A stretch of 64,000 nucleotides of DNA, from the NCBI GenBank assembly GCA_964057225.1, contig OZ059896.1, positions 1,178,001 to 1,242,000 on the forward strand. Direction: 5' to 3'. Of this stretch, positions 1 through 10,900 are shown piece after piece. The notes under the pieces were generated by a model. That model worked only from the letters and a program-made list of their open reading frames with translations. It searched no databases and was not told where the DNA came from. Source of the stretch: Auanema rhodensis. Taxonomy: Eukaryota > Nematoda > Chromadorea > Rhabditida > Rhabditidae. Position 1 is the stretch's first letter. Each line of letters opens with the position of its first letter. The translations under genes and the position numbers were made by a program.

Positions 1-109
1 CGATTTTCACCCTGAAGAATTAATTTTTTCGTTGAATAACATTGTCCATCGTTTTTGCCTTGAAAAAAGGAATCTAAAAACATCTACTTTTTGCTAAATT
101 ATTTTGAAA

Positions 110-121
110 TTTTTCGAAAAA
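110..121 (+). repeat. 12-bp self-complementary palindrome TTTTTCGAAAAA
   Basis: An exact palindrome centred on CpG, present in most units and containing TTCGAA. It sits in the A/T-tract-rich half of the unit. A subset of units (near 20450, 20800, 22203, 22553, 23253, 25710, 37277, 40433 and 40876) has C to T at the central CpG, giving TTTTTTGAAAA and breaking the palindrome. Confidence 0.8.
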
Positions 122-148
122 ATTTTTGTCAAAATGTTTTTGGAAGCA

Positions 149-176
149 ATTTTGAGTGTACATGGAAACTCAACAT
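149..176 (+). repeat. 9-bp inverted repeat with 10-base loop (dyad 3)
   Basis: ATTTTGAGT (149-157) faces ACTCAACAT (168-176) around the loop GTACATGGAA, with one mismatch at the T facing C. About half of the units, including class B, read ATGTTGAGT instead, which makes the 9-bp stem perfect. The right arm and loop are invariant in the units I compared, so all variation is in one base of the left arm. Confidence 0.8.
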
Positions 177-327
177 ACACTAATGCATCATTTTTCAAAC
201 GATCATAACTAATTTTTGTATTAAGCTTTTCTTAATGTAGTATAGTGCATTCGATGCGGATTTTTAAGCTGCTTCGATCTGTGTTATCAGATTTGCGCTA
301 GCTTAAAAATGCACCGAGATATCAACT

Positions 328-349
328 GATATAAGTTCACACTTATATC
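328..349 (+). repeat. Perfect 9-bp inverted repeat with 4-base loop (dyad 2)
   Basis: GATATAAGT (328-336) and ACTTATATC (341-349) are exact inverse complements separated by TCAC. This is the tightest hairpin in the unit and is intact in almost every copy. One exception is the diverged unit near 23482, where ACTTATATC reads ACCTATATC. Just upstream, ATATCA-AC-TGATAT (320-333) is a second, competing small dyad. It is perfect in units with ATATCAAC or ATATCATC and weakened in those with ATATTAAC. CGAG at 315-318 could also pair with CTCG after position 349. Confidence 0.85.
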
Positions 350-961
350 CTCGATTTTCACCCTGAAGAATTAATTTTTTCGTTGAATAACATTGTCCAT
401 CGTTTTTGCCTTGGAAGAAGGAATCTAAAAACATCTACTTTTTGCTAAATTATTTTGAAATTTTTCGAAAAAATTTTTGTCAAAATGTTTTTGGAAGCAA
501 TTTTGAGTGTACATGGAAACTCAACATACACTAATGCATCATTTTTCAAACGATCATAACTAATTTTTGTATTAAGCTTTCCTCAATGTAATATAGTGCA
601 TTCGATGCGGAGTTTTAAGCTGCGTCGATCTGTGTTATCAGATTTGCGCTAGCTTAAAAATGCACCTAGATATCATCTGATATAAGTTCACACTTATATC
701 CTCGATTTTCACCCTGAAGAATTAATTTTTTCGTTGAATAACATTGTCCATCGTTTTTGCCTTGAAAAAAGGAATCTAAAAACATCTACTTTTTGCTAAA
801 TTATTTTGAAATTTTTCGAAAAAATTTTTGTCAAAATGTTTTTGGAAGCAATTTTGAGTGTACATGGAAACTCAACATACACTAATGCATCATTTTTCAA
901 ACGATCATAACTAATTTTTGTGATGAGCGTTTCTCCATGTAGTATAATGCATTCGATGCGG

Positions 962-1012
962 ATTTTTAAGCTGCGTCGATCTGTGTTATCAGATTTGCGC
1001 TAGCTTAAAAAT
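962..1012 (+). repeat. Long imperfect hairpin (dyad 1), present in nearly every unit
   Basis: Representative copy. The 11-bp arm ATTTTTAAGCT (962-972) is the exact inverse of AGCTTAAAAAT (1002-1012). Inside it, GCG (973-975) faces CGC (998-1000) and ATCTG (979-983) faces CAGAT (990-994), around a 6-base loop TGTTAT. Position 1001 is a one-base bulge and 976-978/995-997 is a small internal loop. That gives 19 Watson-Crick pairs in 51 bases. The right arm is nearly invariant. The left arm carries the class changes (GGATTTTT, GGACTTTT, GGTTTTTT, GGAGTTTT), which shorten the stem by one or two pairs. It could form a cruciform in DNA or a hairpin in a transcript. No protein-binding role can be read from sequence. 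Confidence 0.85.
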
Positions 1013-2499
1013 GCACCGAGATATCAACTGATATAAGTTCACACTTATATCCTCGATTTTCACCCTGAAGAATTAATTTTTTCGTTGAATAACATTGTCC
1101 ATCGTTTTTGCCTTGAAAGAAGGAATCTAAAAACATCTACTTTTTGCTAAATTATTTTGAAATTTTTCGAAAAAATTTTTGTCAAAATGTTTTTGGAAGC
1201 AATTTTGAGTGTACATGGAAACTCAACATACACTAATGCATCATTTTTCAAACGATCATAACTAATTTTTGTATTAAGCTTTCCTCAATGTAATATAGTG
1301 CATTCGATGCGGATTTTTAAGCTGCGTCGATCTGTGTTATCAGATTTGCGCTAGCTTAAAAATGCACCTAGATATCATCTGATATAAGTTCACACTTATA
1401 TCCTCGATTTTCACCCTGAAGAATTAATTTTTTCGTTGAATAACATTGTCCATCGTTTTTGCCTTGAAAAAAGGAATCTAAAAACATCTACTTTTTGCTA
1501 AATTATTTTGAAATTTTTCGAAAAAATTTTTGTCAAAATGTTTTTGGAAGCAATTTTGAGTGTACATGGAAACTCAACATACACTAATGCATCATTTTTC
1601 AAACAATCATAACTAATTTTTGTATTAAGCTTTCCTCAATGTAATATAGTGCATTCGATGCGGAGTTTTAAGCTGCGTCGATCTGTGTTATTAGATTTGC
1701 GCTAGCTTAAAAATGCACCGAGATATCAACTGATATAAGTTCACACTTATATCCTCGATTTTCACCCTGAAGAATTAATTTTTTCGTTGAATAACATTGT
1801 CCATCGTTTTTGCCTTGAAAAAAGGAATCTAAAAACATCTACTTTTTGCTAAATTATTTTGAAATTTTTCGAAAAAATTTTTGTCAAAATGTTTTTGGAA
1901 GCAATGTTGAGTGTACATGGAAACTCAACATACACTAATGCATCATTTTTCAAACGATCATAACTAATTTTTGTGATGAGCGTTTCTCCATGTAGTATAA
2001 TGCATTCGATGCGGATTTTTAAGCTGCGTCGATCTGTGTTATCAGATTTGCGCTAGCTTAAAAATGCACCGAGATATCAACTGATATAAGTTCACACTTA
2101 TATCCTCGATTTTCACCCTGAAGAATTAATTTTTTCGTTGAATAACATTGTCCATCGTTTTTGCCTTGAAAGAAGGAATCTAAAAACATCTACTTTTTGC
2201 TAAATTATTTTGAAATTTTTCGAAAAAATTTTTGTCAAAATGTTTTTGGAAGCAATTTTGAGTGTACATGGAAACTCAACATACACTAATGCATCATTTT
2301 TCAAACGATCATAACTAATTTTTGTATTAAGCTTTCCTCAATGTAATATAGTGCATTCGATGCGGATTTTTAAGCTGCGTCGATCTGTGTTATCAGATTT
2401 GCGCTAGCTTAAAAATGCACCTAGATATCATCTGATATAAGTTCACACTTATATCCTCGATTTTCACCCTGAAGAATTAATTTTTTCGTTGAATAACAT

Positions 2500-5400
2500 T
2501 GTCCATCGTTTTTGCCTTGAAAAAAGGAATCTAAAAACATCTACTTTTTGCTAAATTATTTTGAAATTTTTCGAAAAAATTTTTGTCAAAATGTTTTTGG
2601 AAGCAATGTTGAGTGTACATGGAAACTCAACATACACTAATGCATCATTTTTCAAACGATCATAACTAATTTTTGTATTAAGCTTTTCTCAATGTAATAT
2701 AGTGCATTCGATGCGGTTTTTTAAGCTGCGTCGATCTGTGTTATCAGATTTGCGCTAGCTTAAAAATGCACCGAGATATTAACTGATATAAGTTCACACT
2801 TATATCCTCGATTTTCACCCTGAAGAATTAATTTTTTCGTTGAATAACATTGTACATCGTTTTTGCCTTGAAAGAAGGAATCTAAAAACATCTACTTTTT
2901 GCTAAATTATTTTGAAATTTTTCGAAAAAATTTTTGTCAAAATGTTTTTGGAAGCAATTTTGAGTGTACATGGAAACTCAACATACACTAATGCATCATT
3001 TTTCAAACAATCATAACTAATTTTTGTATTAAGCTTTCCTCAATGTAATATAGTGCATTCGATGCGGAGTTTTAAGCTGCGTCGATCTGTGTTATTAGAT
3101 TTGCGCTAGCTTAAAAATGCACCGAGATATCAACTGATATAAGTTCACACTTATATCCTCGATTTTCACCCTGAAGAATTAATTTTTTCGTTGAATAACA
3201 TTGTCCATCGTTTTTGCCTTGAAAAAAGGAATCTAAAAACATCTACTTTTTGCTAAATTATTTTGAAATTTTTCGAAAAAATTTTTGTCAAAATGTTTTT
3301 GGAAGCAATGTTGAGTGTACATGGAAACTCAACATACACTAATGCATCATTTTTCAAACGATCATAACTAATTTTTGTGATGAGCGTTTCTCCATGTAGT
3401 ATAATGCATTCGATGCGGATTTTTAAGCTGCGTCGATCTGTGTTATCAGATTTGCGCTAGCTTAAAAATGCACCGAGATATCAACTGATATAAGTTCACA
3501 CTTATATCCTCGATTTTCACCCTGAAGAATTAATTTTTTCGTTGAATAACATTGTCCATCGTTTTTGCCTTGAAAGAAGGAATCTAAAAACATCTACTTT
3601 TTGCTAAATTATTTTGAAATTTTTCGAAAAAATTTTTGTCAAAATGTTTTTGGAAGCAATGTTGAGTGTACATGGAAACTCAACATACACTAATGCATCA
3701 TTTTTCAAACGATCATAACTAATTTTTGTATTAAGCTTTTCTCAATGTAATATAGTGCATTCGATGCGGTTTTTTAAGCTGCGTCGATCTGTGTTATCAG
3801 ATTTGCGCTAGCTTAAAAATGCACCGAGATATTAACTGATATAAGTTCACACTTATATCCTCGATTTTCACAATGAAGAATTAATTTTTTCGTTGAATAA
3901 CATTGTCCATCGTTTTTGCCTCAAAAAAAGGAATCTAAAAACATCTACTTTTTGCGAAATTATTTTGAAATTTTTCGAAAAAATTTTGTCAAAATGTTTT
4001 TGGAAGCAATGTTGAGTGTACATGGAAACTCAACATACACTAATGCATCATTTTTCAAACGATCATAACTAATTTTTGTGATGAGCGTTTCTCCATGTAG
4101 TATAATGCATTCGATGCGGATTTTTAAGCTGCGTCGATCTGTGTTATCAGATTTGCGCTAGCTTAAAAATGCACCGAGATATCAACTGATATAAGTTCAC
4201 ACTTATATCCTCGATTTTCACCCTGAAGAATTAATTTTTTCGTTGAATAACATTGTCCATCGTTTTTGCCTTGAAAGAAGGAATCTAAAAACATCTACTT
4301 TTTGCTAAATTATTTTGAAATTTTTCGAAAAAATTTTTGTCAAAATGTTTTTGGAAGCAATTTTGAGTGTACATGGAAACTCAACATACACTAATGCATC
4401 ATTTTTCAAACGATCATAACTAATTTTTGTATTAAGCTTTTCTCAATGTAATATAGTGCATTCGATGCGGACTTTTAAGCTGCGTCGATCTGTGTTATCA
4501 GATTTGCGCTAGCTTAAAAATGCACCGAGATATTAACTGATATAAGTTCACACTTATATCCTCGATTTTCACCCTGAAGAATTAATTTTTTCGTTGAATA
4601 ACATTGTACATCGTTTTTGCCTTGAAAGAAGGAATCTAAAAACATCTACTTTTTGCTAAATTATTTTGAAATTTTTCGAAAAAATTTTTGTCAAAATGTT
4701 TTTGGAAGCAATTTTGAGTGTACATGGAAACTCAACATACACTAATGCATCATTTTTCAAACAATCATAACTAATTTTTGTATTAAGCTTTCCTCAATGT
4801 AATATAGTGCATTCGATGCGGAGTTTTAAGCTGCGTCGATCTGTGTTATTAGATTTGCGCTAGCTTAAAAATGCACCGAGATATCAACTGATATAAGTTC
4901 ACACTTATATCCTCGATTTTCACCCTGAAGAATTAATTTTTTCGTTGAATAACATTGTCCATCGTTTTTGCCTTGAAAAAAGGAATCTAAAAACATCTAC
5001 TTTTTGCTAAATTATTTTGAAATTTTTCGAAAAAATTTTTGTCAAAATGTTTTTGGAAGCAATGTTGAGTGTACATGGAAACTCAACATACACTAATGCA
5101 TCATTTTTCAAACGATCATAACTAATTTTTGTGATGAGCGTTTCTCCATGTAGTATAATGCATTCGATGCGGATTTTTAAGCTGCGTCGATCTGTGTTAT
5201 CAGATTTGCGCTAGCTTAAAAATGCACCGAGATATCAACTGATATAAGTTCACACTTATATCCTCGATTTTCACCCTGAAGAATTAATTTTTTCGTTGAA
5301 TAACATTGTCCATCGTTTTTGCCTTGAAAGAAGGAATCTAAAAACATCTACTTTTTGCTAAATTATTTTGAAATTTTTCGAAAAAATTTTTGTCAAAATG

Positions 5401-8400
5401 TTTTTGGAAGCAATTTTGAGTGTACATGGAAACTCAACATACACTAATGCATCATTTTTCAAACGATCATAACTAATTTTTGTATTAAGCTTTCCTCAAT
5501 GTAATATAGTGCATTCGATGCGGATTTTTAAGCTGCGTCGATCTGTGTTATCAGATTTGCGCTAGCTTAAAAATGCACCTAGATATCATCTGATATAAGT
5601 TCACACTTATATCCTCGATTTTCACCCTGAAGAATTAATTTTTTCGTTGAATAACATTGTCCATCGTTTTTGCCTTGAAAAAAGGAATCTAAAAACATCT
5701 ACTTTTTGCTAAATTATTTTGAAATTTTTCGAAAAAATTTTTGTCAAAATGTTTTTGGAAGCAATGTTGAGTGTACATGGAAACTCAACATACACTAATG
5801 CATCATTTTTCAAACGATCATAACTAATTTTTGTATTAAGCTTTTCTCAATGTAATATAGTGCATTCGATGCGGTTTTTTAAGCTGCGTCGATCTGTGTT
5901 ATCAGATTTGCGCTAGCTTAAAAATGCACCGAGATATTAACTGATATAAGTTCACACTTATATCCTCGATTTTCACCCTGAAGAATTAATTTTTTCGTTA
6001 AATAACATTGTCCATCGTTTCTGCCTCAAAAAAAGGAATCTAAAAACATCTACTTTTTGCGAAATTATTTTGAAATTTTTCGAAAAAATTTTGTCAAAAT
6101 GTTTTTGGAAGCAATGTTGAGTGTACATGGAAACTCAACATACACTAATGCATCATTTTTCAAACGATCATAACTAATTTTTGTGATGAGCGTTTCTCCA
6201 TGTAGTATAATGCATTCGATGCGGATTTTTAAGCTGCGTCGATCTGTGTTATCAGATTTGCGCTAGCTTAAAAATGCACCGAGATATCAACTGATATAAG
6301 TTCACACTTATATCCTCGATTTTCACCCTGAAGAATTAATTTTTTCGTTGAATAACATTGTCCATCGTTTTTGCCTTGAAAGAAGGAATCTAAAAACATC
6401 TACTTTTTGCTAAATTATTTTGAAATTTTTCGAAAAAATTTTTGTCAAAATGTTTTTGGAAGCAATTTTGAGTGTACATGGAAACTCAACATACACTAAT
6501 GCATCATTTTTCAAACGATCATAACTAATTTTTGTATTAAGCTTTTCTCAATGTAGTATAGTGCATTCGATGCGGACTTTTAAGCTGCGTCGATCTGTGT
6601 TATCAGATTTGCGCTAGCTTAAAAATGCACCGAGATATTAACTGATATAAGTTCACACTTATATCCTCGATTTTCACCCTGAAGAATTAATTTTTTCGTT
6701 GAATAACATTGTACATCGTTTTTGCCTTGAAAGAAGGAATCTAGAAACATCTACTTTTTGCTAAATTATTTTGAAATTTTTCGAAAAAATTTTTGTCAAA
6801 ATGTTTTTGGAAGCAATTTTGAGTGTACATGGAAACTCAACATACACTAATGCATCATTTTTCAAACGATCATAACTAATTTTTGTATTAAGCTTTTCTC
6901 CATGTAGTATAATGCATTCGATGCTGATTTTTAAGCTGCGTCGATCTGTGTTATCAGATTTGCGCTAGCTTAAAAATGCACCGAGATATCAACTGATATA
7001 AGTTCACACTTATATCCTCGATTTTCACCCTGAAGAATTAATTTTTTCGTTGAATAACATTGTCCATCGTTTTTGCCTTGAAAGAAGGAATCTAAAAACA
7101 TCTACTTTTTGCTAAATTATTTTGAAATTTTTCGAAAAAATTTTTGTCAAAATGTTTTTGGAAGCAATTTTGAGTGTACATGGAAACTCAACATACACTA
7201 ATGCATCATTTTTCAAACGATCATAACTAATTTTTGTGATGAGGGTTTCTCCATGTAGTATAATGCATTCGATGCGGATTTTTAAGCTGCGTCGATCTGT
7301 GTTATCAGATTTGCGCTAGCTTAAAAATGCACCGAGATATCAACTGATATAAGTTCACACTTATATCCTCGATTTTCACCCTGAAGAATTAATTTTTTCG
7401 TTGAATAACATTGTCCATCGTTTTTGCCTTGAAAGAAGGAATCTAAAAACATCTACTTTTTGCTAAATTATTTTGAAATTTTTCGAAAAAATTTTTGTCA
7501 AAATGTTTTTGGAAGCAATTTTGAGTGTACATGGAAACTCAACATACACTAATGCATCATTTTTCAAACGATCATAACTAATTTTTGTATTAAGCTTTTC
7601 ATCATGTAGTATAATGCATTCGATGCGGATTTTTAAGCTGCGTCGATCTGTGTTATCAGATTTGCGCTAGCTTAAAAATGCACCGAGATATTAACTGATA
7701 TAAGTTCACACTTATATCCTCGATTTTCACCCTGAAGAATTAATTTTTTCGTTGAATAACATTGTCCATCGTTTTTGCCTCAAAAAAAGGAATCTAAAAA
7801 CATCTACTTTTTGCGAAATTATTTTGAAATTTTTCGAAAAAATTTTGTCAAAATGTTTTTGGAAGCAATGTTGAGTGTACATGGAAACTCAACATACACT
7901 AATGCATCATTTTTCAAACGATCATAACTAATTTTTGTGATGAGCGTTTCTCCATGTAGTATAATGCATTCGATGCGGATTTTTAAGCTGCGTCGATCTG
8001 TGTTATCAGATTTGCGCTAGCTTAAAAATGCACCGAGATATCAACTGATATAAGTTCACACTTATATCCTCGATTTTCACCCTGAAGAATTAATTTTTTC
8101 GTTGAATAACATTGTCCATCGTTTTTGCCTTGAAAGAAGGAATCTAAAAACATCTACTTTTTGCTAAATTATTTTGAAATTTTTCGAAAAAATTTTTGTC
8201 AAAATGTTTTTGGAAGCAATTTTGAGTGTACATGGAAACTCAACATACACTAATGCATCATTTTTCAAACGATCATAACTAATTTTTGTATTAAGCTTTT
8301 CTCAATGTAGTATAGTGCATTCGATGCGGACTTTTAAGCTGCGTCGATCTGTGTTATCAGATTTGCGCTAGCTTAAAAATGCACCGAGATATTAACTGAT

Positions 8401-8700
8401 ATAAGTTCACACTTATATCCTCGATTTTCACCCTGAAGAATTAATTTTTTCGTTGAATAACATTGTACATCGTTTTTGCCTTGAAAGAAGGAATCTAAAA
8501 ACATCTACTTTTTGCTAAATTATTTTGAAATTTTTCGAAAAAATTTTTGTCAAAATGTTTTTGGAAGCAATTTTGAGTGTACATGGAAACTCAACATACA
8601 CTAATGCATCATTTTTCAAACAATCATAACTAATTTTTGTGATGAGCGTTTCTCCATGTAGTATAATGCATTCGATGCGGATTTTTAAGCTGCGTCGATC
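2500..8700 (+). repeat. Higher-order block of 5 and 6 units marked by TGTACATCG
   Basis: The rare variant TGTACATCG (others read TGTCCATCG) occurs at 2851, 4605, 6710 and 8464. The spacings are 1754, 2105 and 1754 bp, i.e. 5, 6 and 5 units. After the first two markers the unit continues with CAAACAATC, class D and TTATTAG. After the third and fourth the right half differs, so those units are recombinants. The preceding 1-2500 is a mixture of class A, D and B-like units without a clean larger period that I could trace. Confidence 0.7.
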
Positions 8701-10900
8701 TGTGTTATCAGATTTGCGCTAGCTTAAAAATGCACCGAGATATCAACTGATATAAGTTCACACTTATATCCTCGATTTTCACCCTGAAGAATTAATTTTT
8801 TCGTTGAATAACATTGTCCATCGTTTTTGCCTTGAAAAAAGGAATCTAAAAACATCTACTTTTTGCTAAATTATTTTGAAATTTTTCGAAAAAATTTTTG
8901 TCAAAATGTTTTTGGAAGCAATGTTGAGTGTACATGGAAACTCAACATACACTAATGCATCATTTTTCAAACGATCATAACTAATTTTTGTGATGAGCGT
9001 TTCTCCATGTAGTATAATGCATTCGATGCGGATTTTTAAGCTGCGTCGATCTGTGTTATCAGATTTGCGCTAGCTTAAAAATGCACCGAGATATCAACTG
9101 ATATAAGTTCACACTTATATCCTCGATTTTCACCCTGAAGAATTAATTTTTTCGTTGAATAACATTGTCCATCGTTTTTGCCTTGAAAGAAGGAATCTAA
9201 AAACATCTACTTTTTGCTAAATTATTTTGAAATTTTTCGAAAAAATTTTGTCAAAATGTTTTTGGAAGCAATGTTGAGTGTACATGGAAACTCAACATAC
9301 ACTAATGCATCATTTTTCAAACGATCATAACTAATTTTTGTGATGAGCGTTTCTCCATGTAGTATAATGCATTCGATGCGGATTTTTAAGCTGCGTCGAT
9401 CTGTGTTATCAGATTTGCGCTAGCTTAAAAATGCACCGAGATATCAACTGATATAAGTTCACACTTATATCCTCGATTTTCACCCTGAAGAATTAATTTT
9501 TTCGTTGAATAACATTGTCCATCGTTTTTGCCTCAAAAAAAGGAATCTAAAAACATCTACTTTTTGCAAAATTATTTTGAAATTTTTCGAAAAAATTTTG
9601 TCAAAATGTTTTTGGAAGCAATGTTGAGTGTACATGGAAACTCAACATACACTAATGCATCATTTTTCAAACGATCATAACTAATTTTTGTGATGAGCGT
9701 TTCTCCATGTAGTATAATGCATTCGATGCGGATTTTTAAGCTGCGTCGATCTGTGTTATCAGATTTGCGCTAGCTTAAAAATGCACCGAGATATCAACTG
9801 ATATAAGTTCACACTTATATCCTCGATTTTCACCCTGAAGAATTAATTTTTTCGTTGAATAACATTGCCCATCGTTTTTGCCTTGAAAGAAGGAATCTAA
9901 AAACATCTACTTTTTGCTAAATTATTTTGAAATTTTTCGAAAAAATTTTTGTCAAAATGTTTTTGGAAGCAATTTTGAGTGTACATGGAAACTCAACATA
10001 CACTAATGCATCATTTTTCAAACGATCATAACTAATTTTTGTATTAAGCTTTTCTTAATGTTGTATAGTGCATTCGATGCGGACTTTTAAGCTGCGTCGA
10101 TCTGTGTTATCAGATTTGCGCTAGCTTAAAAATGCACCGAGATATCAACTGATATAAGTTCACACTTATATCCTCGATTTTCACCCTGAAGAATTAATTT
10201 TTTCGTTGAATAACATTGTCCATCGTTTTTGCCTTGAAAAAAGGAATCTAAAAACATCTACTTTTTGCTAAATTATTTTGAAATTTTTCGAAAAAATTTT
10301 TGTCAAAATGTTTTTGGAAGCAATGTTGAGTGTACATGGAAACTCAACATACACTAATGCATCATTTTTCAAACGATCATAACTAATTTTTGTATTAAGC
10401 TTTTCTCAATGTAATATAGTGCATTCGATGCGGTTTTTTAAGCTGCGTCGATCTGTGTTATCAGATTTGCGCTAGCTTAAAAATGCACCGAGATATTAAC
10501 TGATATAAGTTCACACTTATATCCTCGATTTTCACCCTGAAGAATTAATTTTTTCGTTGAATAACATTGTCCATCGTTTTTGCCTCAAAAAAAGGAATCT
10601 AAAAACATCTACTTTTTGCAAAATTATTTTGAAATTTTTCGAAAAAATTTTGTCAAAATGTTTTTGGAAGCAATGTTGAGTGTACATGGAAACTCAACAT
10701 ACACTAATGCATCATTTTTCAAACGATCATAACTAATTTTTGTGATGAGCGTTTCTCCATGTAGTATAATGCATTCGATGCGGATTTTTAAGCTGCGTCG
10801 ATCTGTGTTATCAGATTTGCGCTAGCTTAAAAATGCACCGAGATATCAACTGATATAAGTTCACACTTATATCCTCGATTTTCACCCTGAAGAATTAATT
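8700..10900 (+). repeat. Mixed satellite units, no clean higher-order period seen
   Basis: About six units, mainly right halves of class B (GATGAGCG) with left halves of several types. The rare TGCCCATCG variant occurs near 9868 and again near 10919, three units apart, marking a short local duplication. A unit near 9181-9260 combines the class A left part (CTTGAAAGAAGG, GCTAAATT) with the short T-run and GCAATGTTGAG of class B. The one-base length change is therefore not absolutely linked to GCGAAATT. Confidence 0.6.

Larger units (their letters stand above)
1..351 (+). repeat. Reference satellite unit (351 bp)
   Basis: First complete unit, used here to number positions. By hand count it is about 30 % G+C with 10 CpG. 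Positions 24-141 are rich in A and T tracts of 4-6 bases. Positions 149-176 form one inverted repeat, 260-310 a second and 328-349 a third; 110-121 is a 12-bp palindrome. The region 219-262 varies most between units and defines the classes. Recognition sequences recur in most units: GCTAGC at 297-302 and ATGCAT near 183. AAGCTT (A, T and D classes) and GATATC (units with ATATCAAC) are class-dependent. No convincing internal half-unit duplication is visible, although AATTTTTGT occurs twice about 90 bp apart. Confidence 0.95.

Noticed and set aside
30-46. CENP-B-box-like site at TTCGTTGAATAACATTG
   Set aside because: It matches only TTCG-4N-A of the known box; the essential CGGG part is absent here and I found no better match on either strand of the unit.
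260-310. Terminal inverted repeats of a small transposon (MITE)
   Set aside because: The inverted arms are 29 bp apart inside every unit, with no target-site duplication and no copy outside the tandem context; this is a unit-internal dyad.
1-351. Known beetle satellite such as the Tribolium castaneum major satellite
   Set aside because: The style (AT-rich, ~350 bp, inverted repeats) is similar, but I could not match the sequence from memory and the unit length differs from the ~360-bp family. A database search would decide; no name is assigned.
962-1012. tRNA or structured RNA gene
   Set aside because: The fold is a single hairpin; there is no cloverleaf, A/B-box pair or conserved anticodon arm, and it repeats in every unit.
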